From: a virus
IMG/VR virus record: IMGVR_UViG_3300043395_000403
Coordinates: 1 to 23,682 of that record
Reading direction: 5' to 3' (one strand)
Length of the DNA: 23,682 nt
Under the pieces are notes generated by a model. It was not told the origin of the DNA, did not search any database, and saw nothing but the letters and a program-made list of their open reading frames with translations. Numbering within the stretch: position 1 is the stretch's first letter; each line of letters starts with the position of its first letter. This document shows positions 14,317-22,160 of the stretch, in pieces. Both the position numbers and the translations under genes were made by a program.

Positions 14317-14529
14317 ATGAACCTCATATCAATCAAACTTGATGCGGCTCGCGAGATAGTTTCTTGCTCTGCTGAATTTATTAAAAACGGAGAAGTGGTC
14401 GCAAATGTATCGTTTTCAGTTAATGAGTCTCGATTGATCGCTGAGGCTCAGTCAGATGGAAGATACACATGGGATAATCAAGATGTTGTGAAGATCGGGT
14501 ACGAGTTGCTTTCTGCTCCGATTGATTAG
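14317..14529 (+). CDS. hypothetical protein, 70 aa
   Basis: It begins at ATG 14317, two bases after the previous stop and preceded by TTAATT with no ribosome site. The protein is a small beta-type fold: ISIKLDAAREIVSCSAEFIKN, VVANVSFSVNES, then a helix and VVKIGYELLSAPID. No family recognised. An in-frame start at 14257 would lie within the previous gene and is not needed. Confidence 0.5.
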   Translation: MNLISIKLDAAREIVSCSAEFIKNGEVVANVSFSVNESRLIAEAQSDGRYTWDNQDVVKIGYELLSAPID

Positions 14530-14530
14530 T

Positions 14531-14800
14531 ATGGCAAAAAAGGTGTCACTGTCAGTCAAGCGTGGCGAAAAGCTTCCGGTCTCGAAAGGGGCCGGATTGA
14601 CTGCCAAGGGCCGCGCCAAGTACAACGCTGCAACTGGAAGCAACCTGAAGCCTCCGGCTCCAAACCCGAAGACCAAGGCCGATGCCGCCCGTAGGAAATC
14701 TTTCTGCGCCCGCATGAGCGGGATGCCCGGTCCGATGAAGGACGAGAAGGGCCGCCCCACGCGAAAGGCAGCAAGTTTGAAGCGGTGGAACTGTGACTGA
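14531..14800 (+). CDS. conserved basic phage protein, 89 aa
   Basis: The start ATG 14531 is one base after the previous TAG. The text LTAKGRAKYNAATGSNLKPP, RKSFCARMSGMPGPMKD and TRKAASLKRWNC is a well-conserved pattern of small, Lys/Arg-rich proteins in many phages, often near structural genes; no activity is known. The high charge and two conserved Cys suggest nucleic-acid or metal contact, which is inference. Its stop overlaps the gp10-like ATG by one base. Confidence 0.75.
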   Translation: MAKKVSLSVKRGEKLPVSKGAGLTAKGRAKYNAATGSNLKPPAPNPKTKADAARRKSFCARMSGMPGPMKDEKGRPTRKAASLKRWNCD

Positions 14801-16200
14801 TGCAAGTTCAACTCCTATCTGGGATCTACACGGATGAGCGGTCAGACTTTCGAGTCTCGTACCCGCGCAACATGGTGCCCGTGGCGCAGAACAACGGAAT
14901 CCTGGATGGGTATTTGCGCCCCGCAGAGGGCATTGTTGAACTGGCGACCGGACCCGGTTTAGACCGTGGCGGGATCGAGTGGAACGGGGTCTTGTACCGT
15001 GTCATGGGGACGATGCTGGTCCGCATCAACTCTGACTGGACGATCACCGAGATCGGCAATGTCGGCGGCACAGGCCAAGTGACGTTCGATTACTCGTTCG
15101 ACTACTTGGCGGCGGCTTCGTCTGGGGCCTTGTACCTGTACGACGGCACGACGCTTCAGCAAGTCACTGATGCGGACCTTGGGACGGTTGTGGATTTTGT
15201 CTGGGTGGATGGATATTTCATGACCACAGACGGAGAGTTCTTGGTTGTGACTGAACTCAACAATCCGTTTGCGGTGGACCCATTGAAGTACGGATCATCG
15301 GAGTTCAACCCTGACCCGATCAAGGCTCTGCTGAAGCTTCGCAACGAGGTCTACGCACTGAATCGGTACTCCATCGAGGTGTTCGATAACGTCGGCGGCG
15401 AGAACTTCCCGTTCCAGAGGGTAGACGGTGCAGTCATCGAAAAAGGAGTCATCGGAACTCATGCCTGCTGTCCGCTTGTGCAGTCCATTGCGTTTCTGGG
15501 GGGCGGCCACAACGAACAACCGGCAATCTGGCTCGGGAACAATGCTGTGGCCCAGAAGATTTCGACCCGCGAGATCGACAAGCAACTTCTCGAATACACC
15601 GAGGACGAACTCTCTCAAGTGCTCTTGGAGGGGCGGGTGACACAGGGGCACCAGATTTTGTACGTGCATCTGCCGGATAAGACGCTCGTGTTCGACTTCA
15701 ACGTGTCGCAACTGGCGAAGCAGCCGATCTGGTTTGTGCTGTCGTCTGCCGTTCGCGACGATGCCCAGTATCGGGCTCGAAATTTGGTGTGGGTCTACGG
15801 AAAAACAGTGGTCGGAGATCCACAATCCTCGAAGATTGGGTACCTCTCGGATGATGTGTCCTCCCACTGGGGAAGTGTGGTTGGATGGGATTTTGGCACT
15901 GAGATTCTCTATAACGAGGGGCGTGGCGCGATCTTTCACGAGATGGAGCTTGTGTCGTTGACCGGCAGACAGGCTCTTGGAGCAAACCCGACAATCTGGA
16001 CCCAGTACACGACCGACGGAGTGACGTGGAGCCAAGAGAAGCAAATCTCGCTTGGGACCACAGGCGACAGATCTAAGCGGCTTTGTTGGTTTCGGCAGGG
16101 GTCCATGCGGAACTGGAGGGCTCAACGTTTTCGTGGAACCTCGGATGCCCATATGTCTGTCACCAGGCTCGAACTGAAGCTTGAACCGCTGGCGGTGTAA
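14800..16200 (+). CDS. tail hub / DNA stabilisation protein, P22 gp10-like
   Basis: A 466-aa beta-propeller-like protein of nearly the P22 gp10 length (472 aa). The order of features agrees: YPRNMVPVAQNNGILDGYLRPAEG near the start, GIEWNGVLYRVMGTML, GTGQVTF, DPIKALLKLRNEVYALNRYSIEVFDN, EKGVIGTHACCPL, VAQKISTREIDKQLLEYT, ILYVHLPDKTLVFDF, and a C-terminal ending RLELKLEPLAV. It would form the hexameric hub below the gp4 ring, seal the channel, and hold the tailspikes. Start ATG 14800 shares one base with the upstream stop. Confidence 0.92.
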   Translation: MQVQLLSGIYTDERSDFRVSYPRNMVPVAQNNGILDGYLRPAEGIVELATGPGLDRGGIEWNGVLYRVMGTMLVRINSDWTITEIGNVGGTGQVTFDYSFDYLAAASSGALYLYDGTTLQQVTDADLGTVVDFVWVDGYFMTTDGEFLVVTELNNPFAVDPLKYGSSEFNPDPIKALLKLRNEVYALNRYSIEVFDNVGGENFPFQRVDGAVIEKGVIGTHACCPLVQSIAFLGGGHNEQPAIWLGNNAVAQKISTREIDKQLLEYTEDELSQVLLEGRVTQGHQILYVHLPDKTLVFDFNVSQLAKQPIWFVLSSAVRDDAQYRARNLVWVYGKTVVGDPQSSKIGYLSDDVSSHWGSVVGWDFGTEILYNEGRGAIFHEMELVSLTGRQALGANPTIWTQYTTDGVTWSQEKQISLGTTGDRSKRLCWFRQGSMRNWRAQRFRGTSDAHMSVTRLELKLEPLAV

Positions 16201-16961
16201 TGAAAGACCCGCGTCCACTCACACGAGATCAGCTTGAGGCTTTCCTCGGGACAGATCACCGGGCGATCCGGGCATTCGAGAAACTGTTCGATCTGGTGCC
16301 GACAAGCCTCGATGACAATGCCGCAAGGATTGAAGAGGTTGGCATCGAATCAGCATCTGCCAACGCCGCTGCACAGCAGGCCCTAGCGAGCCTTCAGAGC
16401 ATCGCTGGCTCACTTGATCTCATTGCGTCCGCCCCGCCTCAACAGGGGATTTTAGACCAATACCGAAATGCAATCGAACTTCTGTCTGTTGCTCCTCCTG
16501 CCGGGGAGAATCCACCGAAGCGGTATGGAACTTTCCTCGACACGACTACGCAGACGGCTGCGGCGGCAAACACGGCCTATGCCGTCACTTTCAACACCAC
16601 GGACCTATCATTCGGGGTGTCTGTTGGTAGTCCCACTTCAAGAATTGTCGTTGATACACCCGGCATCTACAACTTTCAGTTTTCTTGTCAATTAGACAAG
16701 ACCACATCTCCGGTTGGTAATGTTTGGATATGGGCAAGAATCAACGGAGTTAATATCGCAAACTCTGCAACTCAGATTCGCATTCAAGGCAATAACGCTG
16801 AGACTGTCGCGGCTTGGAATTTTGTCTTCAGAATGAAGGCGAACGATTATTTTGAGCTGATGTGGGCGGTTGATGACAATACCATCCAGATACAGTATGT
16901 TGCAGCGGCGGGGGTTGTACCGGCGATCCCGTCCATCCTTTTGAGCGTCACTAGCGTATGA
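16200..16961 (+). CDS. virion protein with helical stem and jelly-roll tip; tail-needle candidate
   Basis: A 253-aa protein directly after the gp10 homologue, the place of the needle gene 26 (233 aa) in P22. Residues 5-30 (PLTRDQLEAFLGTDHRAIRAFE type) form a conserved N-terminal module; residues 35-80 are helical and Ala-rich. From about 108 the C-terminal domain reads YGTFLDTTTQTAAAANTAYA, GIYNFQFSCQLDKT, NVWIWARINGV, AAWNFVFRMKANDYFELMW, a C1q/TNF-like jelly roll of the kind that forms trimers. A fibrous N-terminus with a TNF-like knob recalls the Sf6 needle. Similar proteins also occur in other tailed phages without an assigned role, so the needle call is inference. Confidence 0.65.
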   Translation: MKDPRPLTRDQLEAFLGTDHRAIRAFEKLFDLVPTSLDDNAARIEEVGIESASANAAAQQALASLQSIAGSLDLIASAPPQQGILDQYRNAIELLSVAPPAGENPPKRYGTFLDTTTQTAAAANTAYAVTFNTTDLSFGVSVGSPTSRIVVDTPGIYNFQFSCQLDKTTSPVGNVWIWARINGVNIANSATQIRIQGNNAETVAAWNFVFRMKANDYFELMWAVDDNTIQIQYVAAAGVVPAIPSILLSVTSV

Positions 16962-17293
16962 GTGTCATCGTCAAGAACATCATTCCTCGGAAGCAGGCTG
17001 AGAACTCTCAGACTGCCCAATACACCGCCGTGAACTGCAAGACTCTGATAGACAAGTTCACCGTGACAAATACGTCTGCGAGCAACGTGACCTTGTCAGT
17101 AAACTTGGTGGCGAATGGCGGCAGTGCTGGAGATAGCAATCTTGTGATGAAGGCCCGCACCATTCTGCCTGCCGAGACGTACACATGCCCGGAGCTTGTC
17201 GGGCAGTCTCTCGAGGCCGGGGGATTCATTTCAACGATTGCGAGTGCGGCAACTTCGCTGACAATCAGCGCGACGGGGAGAGAGATCACCTAA
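16958..17293 (+). CDS. conserved phage structural-module protein, 111 aa
   Basis: An all-beta protein: VIVKNIIPRKQ, IDKFTVTNTSASNVTLSVNL, then ILPAETYTCPELVGQSLEAG and FISTIASAATSLTISATGRE. This pattern (IDKFT.TN...TLTV, PAETYT.PELVGQ.LE.GG, SGRE at the end) is recurrent in small proteins of phage late operons, probably a beta-sandwich in the virion. Its start overlaps the previous stop by ATGA and its end overlaps the cupin-SET gene by one base. Confidence 0.65.
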   Translation: MSVIVKNIIPRKQAENSQTAQYTAVNCKTLIDKFTVTNTSASNVTLSVNLVANGGSAGDSNLVMKARTILPAETYTCPELVGQSLEAGGFISTIASAATSLTISATGREIT

Positions 17294-18114
17294 TGCAACT
17301 GGCCCTTCCAGAGGTTGAGAGCAACATGCTGGCACTTCCGCAAGTGGAATGTCCGGTCGTACATCATTTTGGGCCGGGAGTGTATATCCGTGAAGTGACA
17401 ATTCCAGCCGGTACGATTGCTCTTGGCCACTACCACCGGCACGCCCACATGAACATCATGCTGGCAGGGAAACTGGCGCTTCTGTGCGATGACGGGCAGA
17501 TACGCATCCTGACAGCTCCGATGATGCTGGAGAGTGCTCCCGGCCAGAAGCTGGCTTATGCTATCGAGACGACTGTCTGGCAGAACGTCTATGCTACCGA
17601 AGAGCGAGACATCGAGAAGCTTGAGGAGCAGCTGTTCGAGAAGAGCGACATCTGGAAAGCACACGCAGCCGACGTCTGGGCTCTTGAGTATGCAGCCCGG
17701 CAGGAAGATCGAGAGGACTTCGCGGAGATGGCTTCAGAGATCGGCCTTGAACCGAGTTTGATTCGGTCGCTGTCAGAGGATTCGTCCGATCAGATCCCGT
17801 TTCCGAAAGGGACTGCTCAGAAGCTGACGCAGAGGCCCTCGGCAATCGAGGGAGTCGGAATGTTTGCGAGCGCACCGATTGAGCAATGGGAGATTATCGC
17901 CCCAGCTAGGATTCGCGGGAAGCGGACTCCGGCAGGCCGGTTTGTGAATCACTCGAAGAACCCAAACGCATTTTTCGTAAAGGACGACCGGGACGACATT
18001 CACCTTGTGGCACTGCGGAGAATCCGTGGCTGCATGGGCGGGGATACCGGCGAAGAAATCACTGTTGATTATCGTCAAGCCATTGGAGTTTCAGGTATAA
18101 AGGAGATCGCATGA
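17293..18114 (+). CDS. cupin-SET fusion, putative protein-lysine methyltransferase
   Basis: A 273-aa two-domain protein. Residues 25-100 form a cupin-like beta barrel with GHYHRHAH at 45-52, a cluster of four His that could bind a metal. After a charged helical linker (105-180), the rest has SET-domain motifs in order: IEGVGMFA at 185-192 (SAM contact), RFVNHSKNPNA at 226-236 (the RFxNHSxxPN signature) and GEEITVDY at 263-270 (with the catalytic Tyr270). SET enzymes move a methyl group from SAM to lysine. The domain is small, like viral SET proteins, and lacks post-SET cysteines. Start ATG 17293 follows GGGGAGAGAG; an in-frame start at 17185 would overlap the upstream gene. Its target is unknown; virion or host proteins are both possible. 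It fills the P22 gene 14 position. Confidence 0.8.
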   Translation: MQLALPEVESNMLALPQVECPVVHHFGPGVYIREVTIPAGTIALGHYHRHAHMNIMLAGKLALLCDDGQIRILTAPMMLESAPGQKLAYAIETTVWQNVYATEERDIEKLEEQLFEKSDIWKAHAADVWALEYAARQEDREDFAEMASEIGLEPSLIRSLSEDSSDQIPFPKGTAQKLTQRPSAIEGVGMFASAPIEQWEIIAPARIRGKRTPAGRFVNHSKNPNAFFVKDDRDDIHLVALRRIRGCMGGDTGEEITVDYRQAIGVSGIKEIA

Positions 18115-18779
18115 GTGCTGTAATCGCTGCCGTGGTTGGATCAGTTGGGGGATCAATTCTTGGTGGAAACCAAGCCAAGAAGCAGGCTAAGGCTGCTGCT
18201 GAATCTCAAGAGAATCAGGCTCGTGCAGCGATCTCTGACCAGCAGGCCCGCGAGGAAGAGGTCAAGAAGCTGTTCATGCCGTACCTTGAGGCAGGGGTGG
18301 CTGGCATTGGCGCGCAGAGGGAACTGATTGGGTTGGGTGGCCCGGGAACACAGCAGAAAGCCATTGAGGCACTGCAAGCGTCTCCAGAGTTCACATCGCT
18401 GATCCAGCAGGGAGAGAATGCCATGCTCCAGAATGCTGCGGCGACCGGAGGGCTCCGGGGCGGCAACCTTCAGAATGCGTTGGCCCGGTTCCGACCGCAG
18501 GTGCTGGCGAGTCTAATCAATCAGCAGTACGCTAGGCTTGGGGATCTCTCACGTCTTGGACAGGCTTCTGTTGTTGGGCAGGCCGCGCAGTCTCAGGCCG
18601 CCGGACAACAGATCGCAGCGCAGTTCGGCAATATCGGAGCCGCGCAGGCCGGAGCAAATCTGACTCCGGGAGCGACTTTGGGTGCGACTGGGGCAGGAAA
18701 AAACATCAGCGGACAGTTCCTCGGTGGAGGAATGAAGAACTACTTCAGCACTGGAAGTTTCCTGCCAAAAACTCCGTAA
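18111..18779 (+). CDS. DNA ejection protein, P22 gp7-like
   Basis: A 222-aa protein close to P22 gp7 (229 aa). It begins with a Gly/Ala-rich hydrophobic segment (AVIAAVVGSVGGSILGG), then an Ala/Gln/Lys helix (NQAKKQAKAAAESQENQARA). The typical part of the family follows: SPEFTSLIQQGENAMLQNAA, TGGLRGGNLQNALARFRPQ, and LARLGDLSRLGQASVVGQ-like text, ending in Gly/Ala-rich sequence. These proteins are packed in the head and leave with the DNA to build a channel across the envelope. Start ATG 18111 has a good AAGGAG site and overlaps the SET gene by ATGA. Confidence 0.85.
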   Translation: MSAVIAAVVGSVGGSILGGNQAKKQAKAAAESQENQARAAISDQQAREEEVKKLFMPYLEAGVAGIGAQRELIGLGGPGTQQKAIEALQASPEFTSLIQQGENAMLQNAAATGGLRGGNLQNALARFRPQVLASLINQQYARLGDLSRLGQASVVGQAAQSQAAGQQIAAQFGNIGAAQAGANLTPGATLGATGAGKNISGQFLGGGMKNYFSTGSFLPKTP

Positions 18780-18783
18780 AAAT

Positions 18784-20133
18784 ATGGAACCTTTTAACTA
18801 CCGGGCGATGCTGCCCGATCCGTCTCATGAATTGTTGAAGAGCCTTCAGATCGGGGCGCAGCTTGCTGGGCAAAGGAAGACTCCAGAGGAAGTCGCGGCA
18901 GATCAGCAGAGGCTTGAGCTTCTGAAGCTTCAGACTGCATCGGCAAGGCAGGAGGCTGCGGCTGCGCCAGCCATGCAGTCTGCGCGCCTTGCGAGCGAAC
19001 AGGCACTTGCGGAGTACAGGCGTGCTCAGGCCGCTGAACAACAGCAGGAACTGGATCGGTACAATGTTTACTCTGAGAATGTAGCCAAGTTTCAGGAAAC
19101 AGGAGACATCTCTTTCATGGAAAGAGCATCACTTTATGCTCCGACAAAAATGATGGAGGAGTCTCGTAAAAACTTGGATTTAATTAGGAAGAATGTCGGA
19201 GATCCAATCACCAAGCAGTACATAGCATCGGTGTCTCGGTCTTTGCCTTCAGCTTGGGCTGGGAACGCTGAAAGATCTGCCGAGATATTAACAGAAGAGG
19301 CGCAATCGTTCAGCAATAGCGAGAATCCTAAGGTCAAGGCGCTTTCTCCGATGCTGCTGCGGCTCGCAGATCAAATGCTGTCTGATCCAAAAAACGCAGC
19401 AACTGCTGCTTTCATGGGGTTGAGTGCTGTTGACCAAAAAGCCGCCGAGAATACCGTCAAGATATTCTCTGATATTCTCGGAGGACAAGTAAAACAGGCT
19501 GAGGTTAAAGAGAAGGAGGCTTTAACTTCCTTGAATGAGATAAAGGCAAGCATAGAAAAGTCGAAGCTGGGTGGCGAGTTTGTGCCAGAGGAAATGGTTA
19601 AAGCTGAAAGAGACTTATCAAAGGAGTACAATGCAGTCCCAGTAATTAGAGAGTTTCCTGAGATTACATCAAGATTCAACTCAATTATGTCTGCTAGTGA
19701 AAATCCAATAGGCGATAAAAGTATGGTTGTGGATTTCATTAAGCTAAAAGACCCAAACTCCACTGTATCTGTAACGGAATCTGGCCAAATTGAAGCAACA
19801 ACAGGAGTGCAAAAGCTGCAAAATCTGGCCGCAATGATGAACAGTCTTATTAAAACAAAAGGAGAGAATGCAGCCTTTCTTGATCCGAAAGTAAGAAAAA
19901 ACATAAAAGCTGAGTCGAAAGTTATTTTTGACAACAAAAAGAAAGAGGTTGATCGAATCACCTCAAATTACAGAAAAGTAGCAGAGCAGTATAAATTGAG
20001 CCCTGATCGAGTCACTCTTGTGATTGGAGAAGTGAATGATCCAGTTACAGACAAGATGGATTTGAATAGGGCTGATGTTGTTGCTCCAAGCAAAGACATT
20101 CCGCCTGCTGGTGCCGTAAGGAGGATTAGGTAA
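18784..20133 (+). CDS. putative ejection protein in gp20 position, 449 aa
   Basis: Position between gp7-like and gp16-like genes and length close to P22 gp20 (471 aa) are the main support. The N-terminal 100 residues are a long Gln/Ala/Glu helix (AAAAPAMQSARLASEQALAE, RRAQAAEQQQELDRY). The rest is mostly helical and charged with no visible catalytic motif. The gene's first 300 bases are GC-rich, and the remainder is visibly AT-richer with AAA, ATT and AGA codons, a break inside the gene. No ribosome site before ATG 18784 (GTAAAAAT leader), whereas the next gene has a strong one embedded in this gene's end. Confidence 0.65.
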   Translation: MEPFNYRAMLPDPSHELLKSLQIGAQLAGQRKTPEEVAADQQRLELLKLQTASARQEAAAAPAMQSARLASEQALAEYRRAQAAEQQQELDRYNVYSENVAKFQETGDISFMERASLYAPTKMMEESRKNLDLIRKNVGDPITKQYIASVSRSLPSAWAGNAERSAEILTEEAQSFSNSENPKVKALSPMLLRLADQMLSDPKNAATAAFMGLSAVDQKAAENTVKIFSDILGGQVKQAEVKEKEALTSLNEIKASIEKSKLGGEFVPEEMVKAERDLSKEYNAVPVIREFPEITSRFNSIMSASENPIGDKSMVVDFIKLKDPNSTVSVTESGQIEATTGVQKLQNLAAMMNSLIKTKGENAAFLDPKVRKNIKAESKVIFDNKKKEVDRITSNYRKVAEQYKLSPDRVTLVIGEVNDPVTDKMDLNRADVVAPSKDIPPAGAVRRIR

Positions 20134-22160
20134 TGGCTACATTCGAAGTAGATGTTCAAGGGGCTACTTATGAAGTCGATGCTCCTGATGAGGCAACTGC
20201 ATGGAGATGGGCAAATGCAACGCATCAGCAGTCTTCGGCGACAGCCGCTCCTGCCACGATGGTGCAGACTGAGCCACAAGCACCGATCATGAGTGGCGGC
20301 CAAATGCCAGAGCCGCAGATGGTCAATCTGATGGCATCAGGCGGAGGGATTGATAGCGGAGAGCGATCACAGACACAGCAGATGATTGGAGGGGTGCTTC
20401 GTGGAGCTGGAGATATTGGAGCTGGCGCTTTGGCTGGGGGCATGATGGCTGGGCCTCCAGGGGCTCTAGCAGGAGCCGCAGCGGTTGCACTCACCAACCC
20501 GACAATTTCGCTCATCAATAATCTATTCGGAACGAATTACACTCGCCCGGAAGAGGCGATGCAGCATCTACTCACACAAATTGGTGTCCCAAAGGCCGAC
20601 ACGGAAGCTGCAAGAATGGTCCAAGCGATGTCTCGTGGAGTCGCAGAGGGTGTAGCTCAAGTGGGAGTCGGGAAGGCTCTCCAGATGGCTGCATCTCCGG
20701 TCGTGCGCGGTGTTGGCGAGACCTTGGCTTCGCAGCCTGCACAGCAGATTGCAGGTTCCGCCGGAGCCGCTGGCGGCGCTCAAGTAGCGCAAGAGATGGG
20801 GCTTGGAGCGGTGGGGCAAGTGGCTGGGGCTTTGGCCGGTGGAGCACTTGGGTCTACATTGACAGCAGAAAAGCAACTTGCTTCTGCTGCTATGCCAAAA
20901 GGAGTAAGTGAAGCGGAGCAGATTGGAGTGACTCCCTTGACATCACAAGTGTTCCAATCCAAGACGCCACTTGGAAATGCTCTCGCAAAGATGCGAGAGA
21001 TTACGTTCATGGGAACAGGGTCTCTATTAGCCAAGCAAGAAGTTGGGCGTAAAAAGGCTATTGAGACTTTAGTGGAAGATTTTGGAGCAAACCTTCCGGG
21101 TGTTGATTATCTTCCACAATTAACTGAGGCCCTCACGTCCAGAAGGCGAGATATTGTTAATAAATTTTCAGCAATGAAGTCTGATGTAATAGACAAACTA
21201 TCGTCAGCTGGAAAAGACGTAAACGTAGACAATACACTAAAAGTTGTCGGGGATGAGATAAGTAGGCTCAAGGGAATAAGCGGAACTGGATATGATAAGG
21301 CCGTCGCTGAGCTTGAGTCTTTTGGGATGGACATTATTGGCAAAGACTTAAAGAACATTGAGGCTCGCAGGAAACTGCTAGGTCTACAATTTAAGGCTCC
21401 AGAATTAGCCACAGTCAGCGAAGAGGGTGACAGGTCTGTCCGTAGGATTTATGATTCCCTTCGAGCCGACATGGGCGACTTCATTCAGTCTGAAGGTTCT
21501 CGATCTGATTACATTAAGTGGAAGGTTGGAAACAAAAACCTTTCAGAAATGTCTGATGAGCTAAGGGACTCAACATTAAAGCGAGTGCTAAACAAGGGAG
21601 ATATTTCACCTGAGAGAGTTAGGGATATGCTTTTCTCTCAAAATAAAAGCACAATTCAAAGGCTTTACGACAATCTTGATAAAACTGGGAGAGAGACAGC
21701 AGAGAGAGCTGTGATAAGAAGGGCAGTAGATAGATCAGGAGGATTGGATGGGTTTACTCCAAATAAATTTTTGTCTGAAATCAAAAAGATGGAAGATGAA
21801 ACTGGTATAATTTTTAGGGGTGAAAAAAGGCAAAGGATTGATGGTTTAACAAAGGCATTAGATCTAACAAAGCGAGCAGGAGAGTTTGCAGTTAATACTC
21901 CAACAGGAGTTCAACTTGTTCCATTTGGAGTAGCTACAATGCTTGGGCAATATCTTGGAGTGACTGGAACTGCCGTAGGTGCTGCTGCTATGACAGCAGG
22001 GATTAGAACATACGAATCAAAACCAGTAAGAGATATTTTGATAAAACTATCCAGAGAGAATGATGGATACAAGCAACAGCTTCTAATAAGGAAGTTGTCT
22101 GAGGTCATTAAATCTCAGCAGGCAAAAACTTCCGAACCATCTCAAGAATCCGAAAAATGA
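20133..22160 (+). CDS. large ejection protein in gp16 position, 675 aa
   Basis: It is in the place of P22 gp16 (609 aa). The N-terminal 31 residues (TFEVDVQGATYEVDAPDEAT, AWRWANATH) are a short module seen at the start of other phage ejection proteins. Gly/Ala-rich hydrophobic stretches follow (about 85-140 and 175-245, e.g. GAGALAGGMMAGPPGALAG), which could insert in a membrane. The second half is helical and charged. No lytic transglycosylase or peptidase motif is visible. Start ATG 20133 follows AGGAGG. From about 21040 on, the DNA becomes AT-rich with AGA/AGG arginines, unlike the first 900 bases. Its stop overlaps the tailspike ATG. Confidence 0.7.
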   Translation: MATFEVDVQGATYEVDAPDEATAWRWANATHQQSSATAAPATMVQTEPQAPIMSGGQMPEPQMVNLMASGGGIDSGERSQTQQMIGGVLRGAGDIGAGALAGGMMAGPPGALAGAAAVALTNPTISLINNLFGTNYTRPEEAMQHLLTQIGVPKADTEAARMVQAMSRGVAEGVAQVGVGKALQMAASPVVRGVGETLASQPAQQIAGSAGAAGGAQVAQEMGLGAVGQVAGALAGGALGSTLTAEKQLASAAMPKGVSEAEQIGVTPLTSQVFQSKTPLGNALAKMREITFMGTGSLLAKQEVGRKKAIETLVEDFGANLPGVDYLPQLTEALTSRRRDIVNKFSAMKSDVIDKLSSAGKDVNVDNTLKVVGDEISRLKGISGTGYDKAVAELESFGMDIIGKDLKNIEARRKLLGLQFKAPELATVSEEGDRSVRRIYDSLRADMGDFIQSEGSRSDYIKWKVGNKNLSEMSDELRDSTLKRVLNKGDISPERVRDMLFSQNKSTIQRLYDNLDKTGRETAERAVIRRAVDRSGGLDGFTPNKFLSEIKKMEDETGIIFRGEKRQRIDGLTKALDLTKRAGEFAVNTPTGVQLVPFGVATMLGQYLGVTGTAVGAAAMTAGIRTYESKPVRDILIKLSRENDGYKQQLLIRKLSEVIKSQQAKTSEPSQESEK

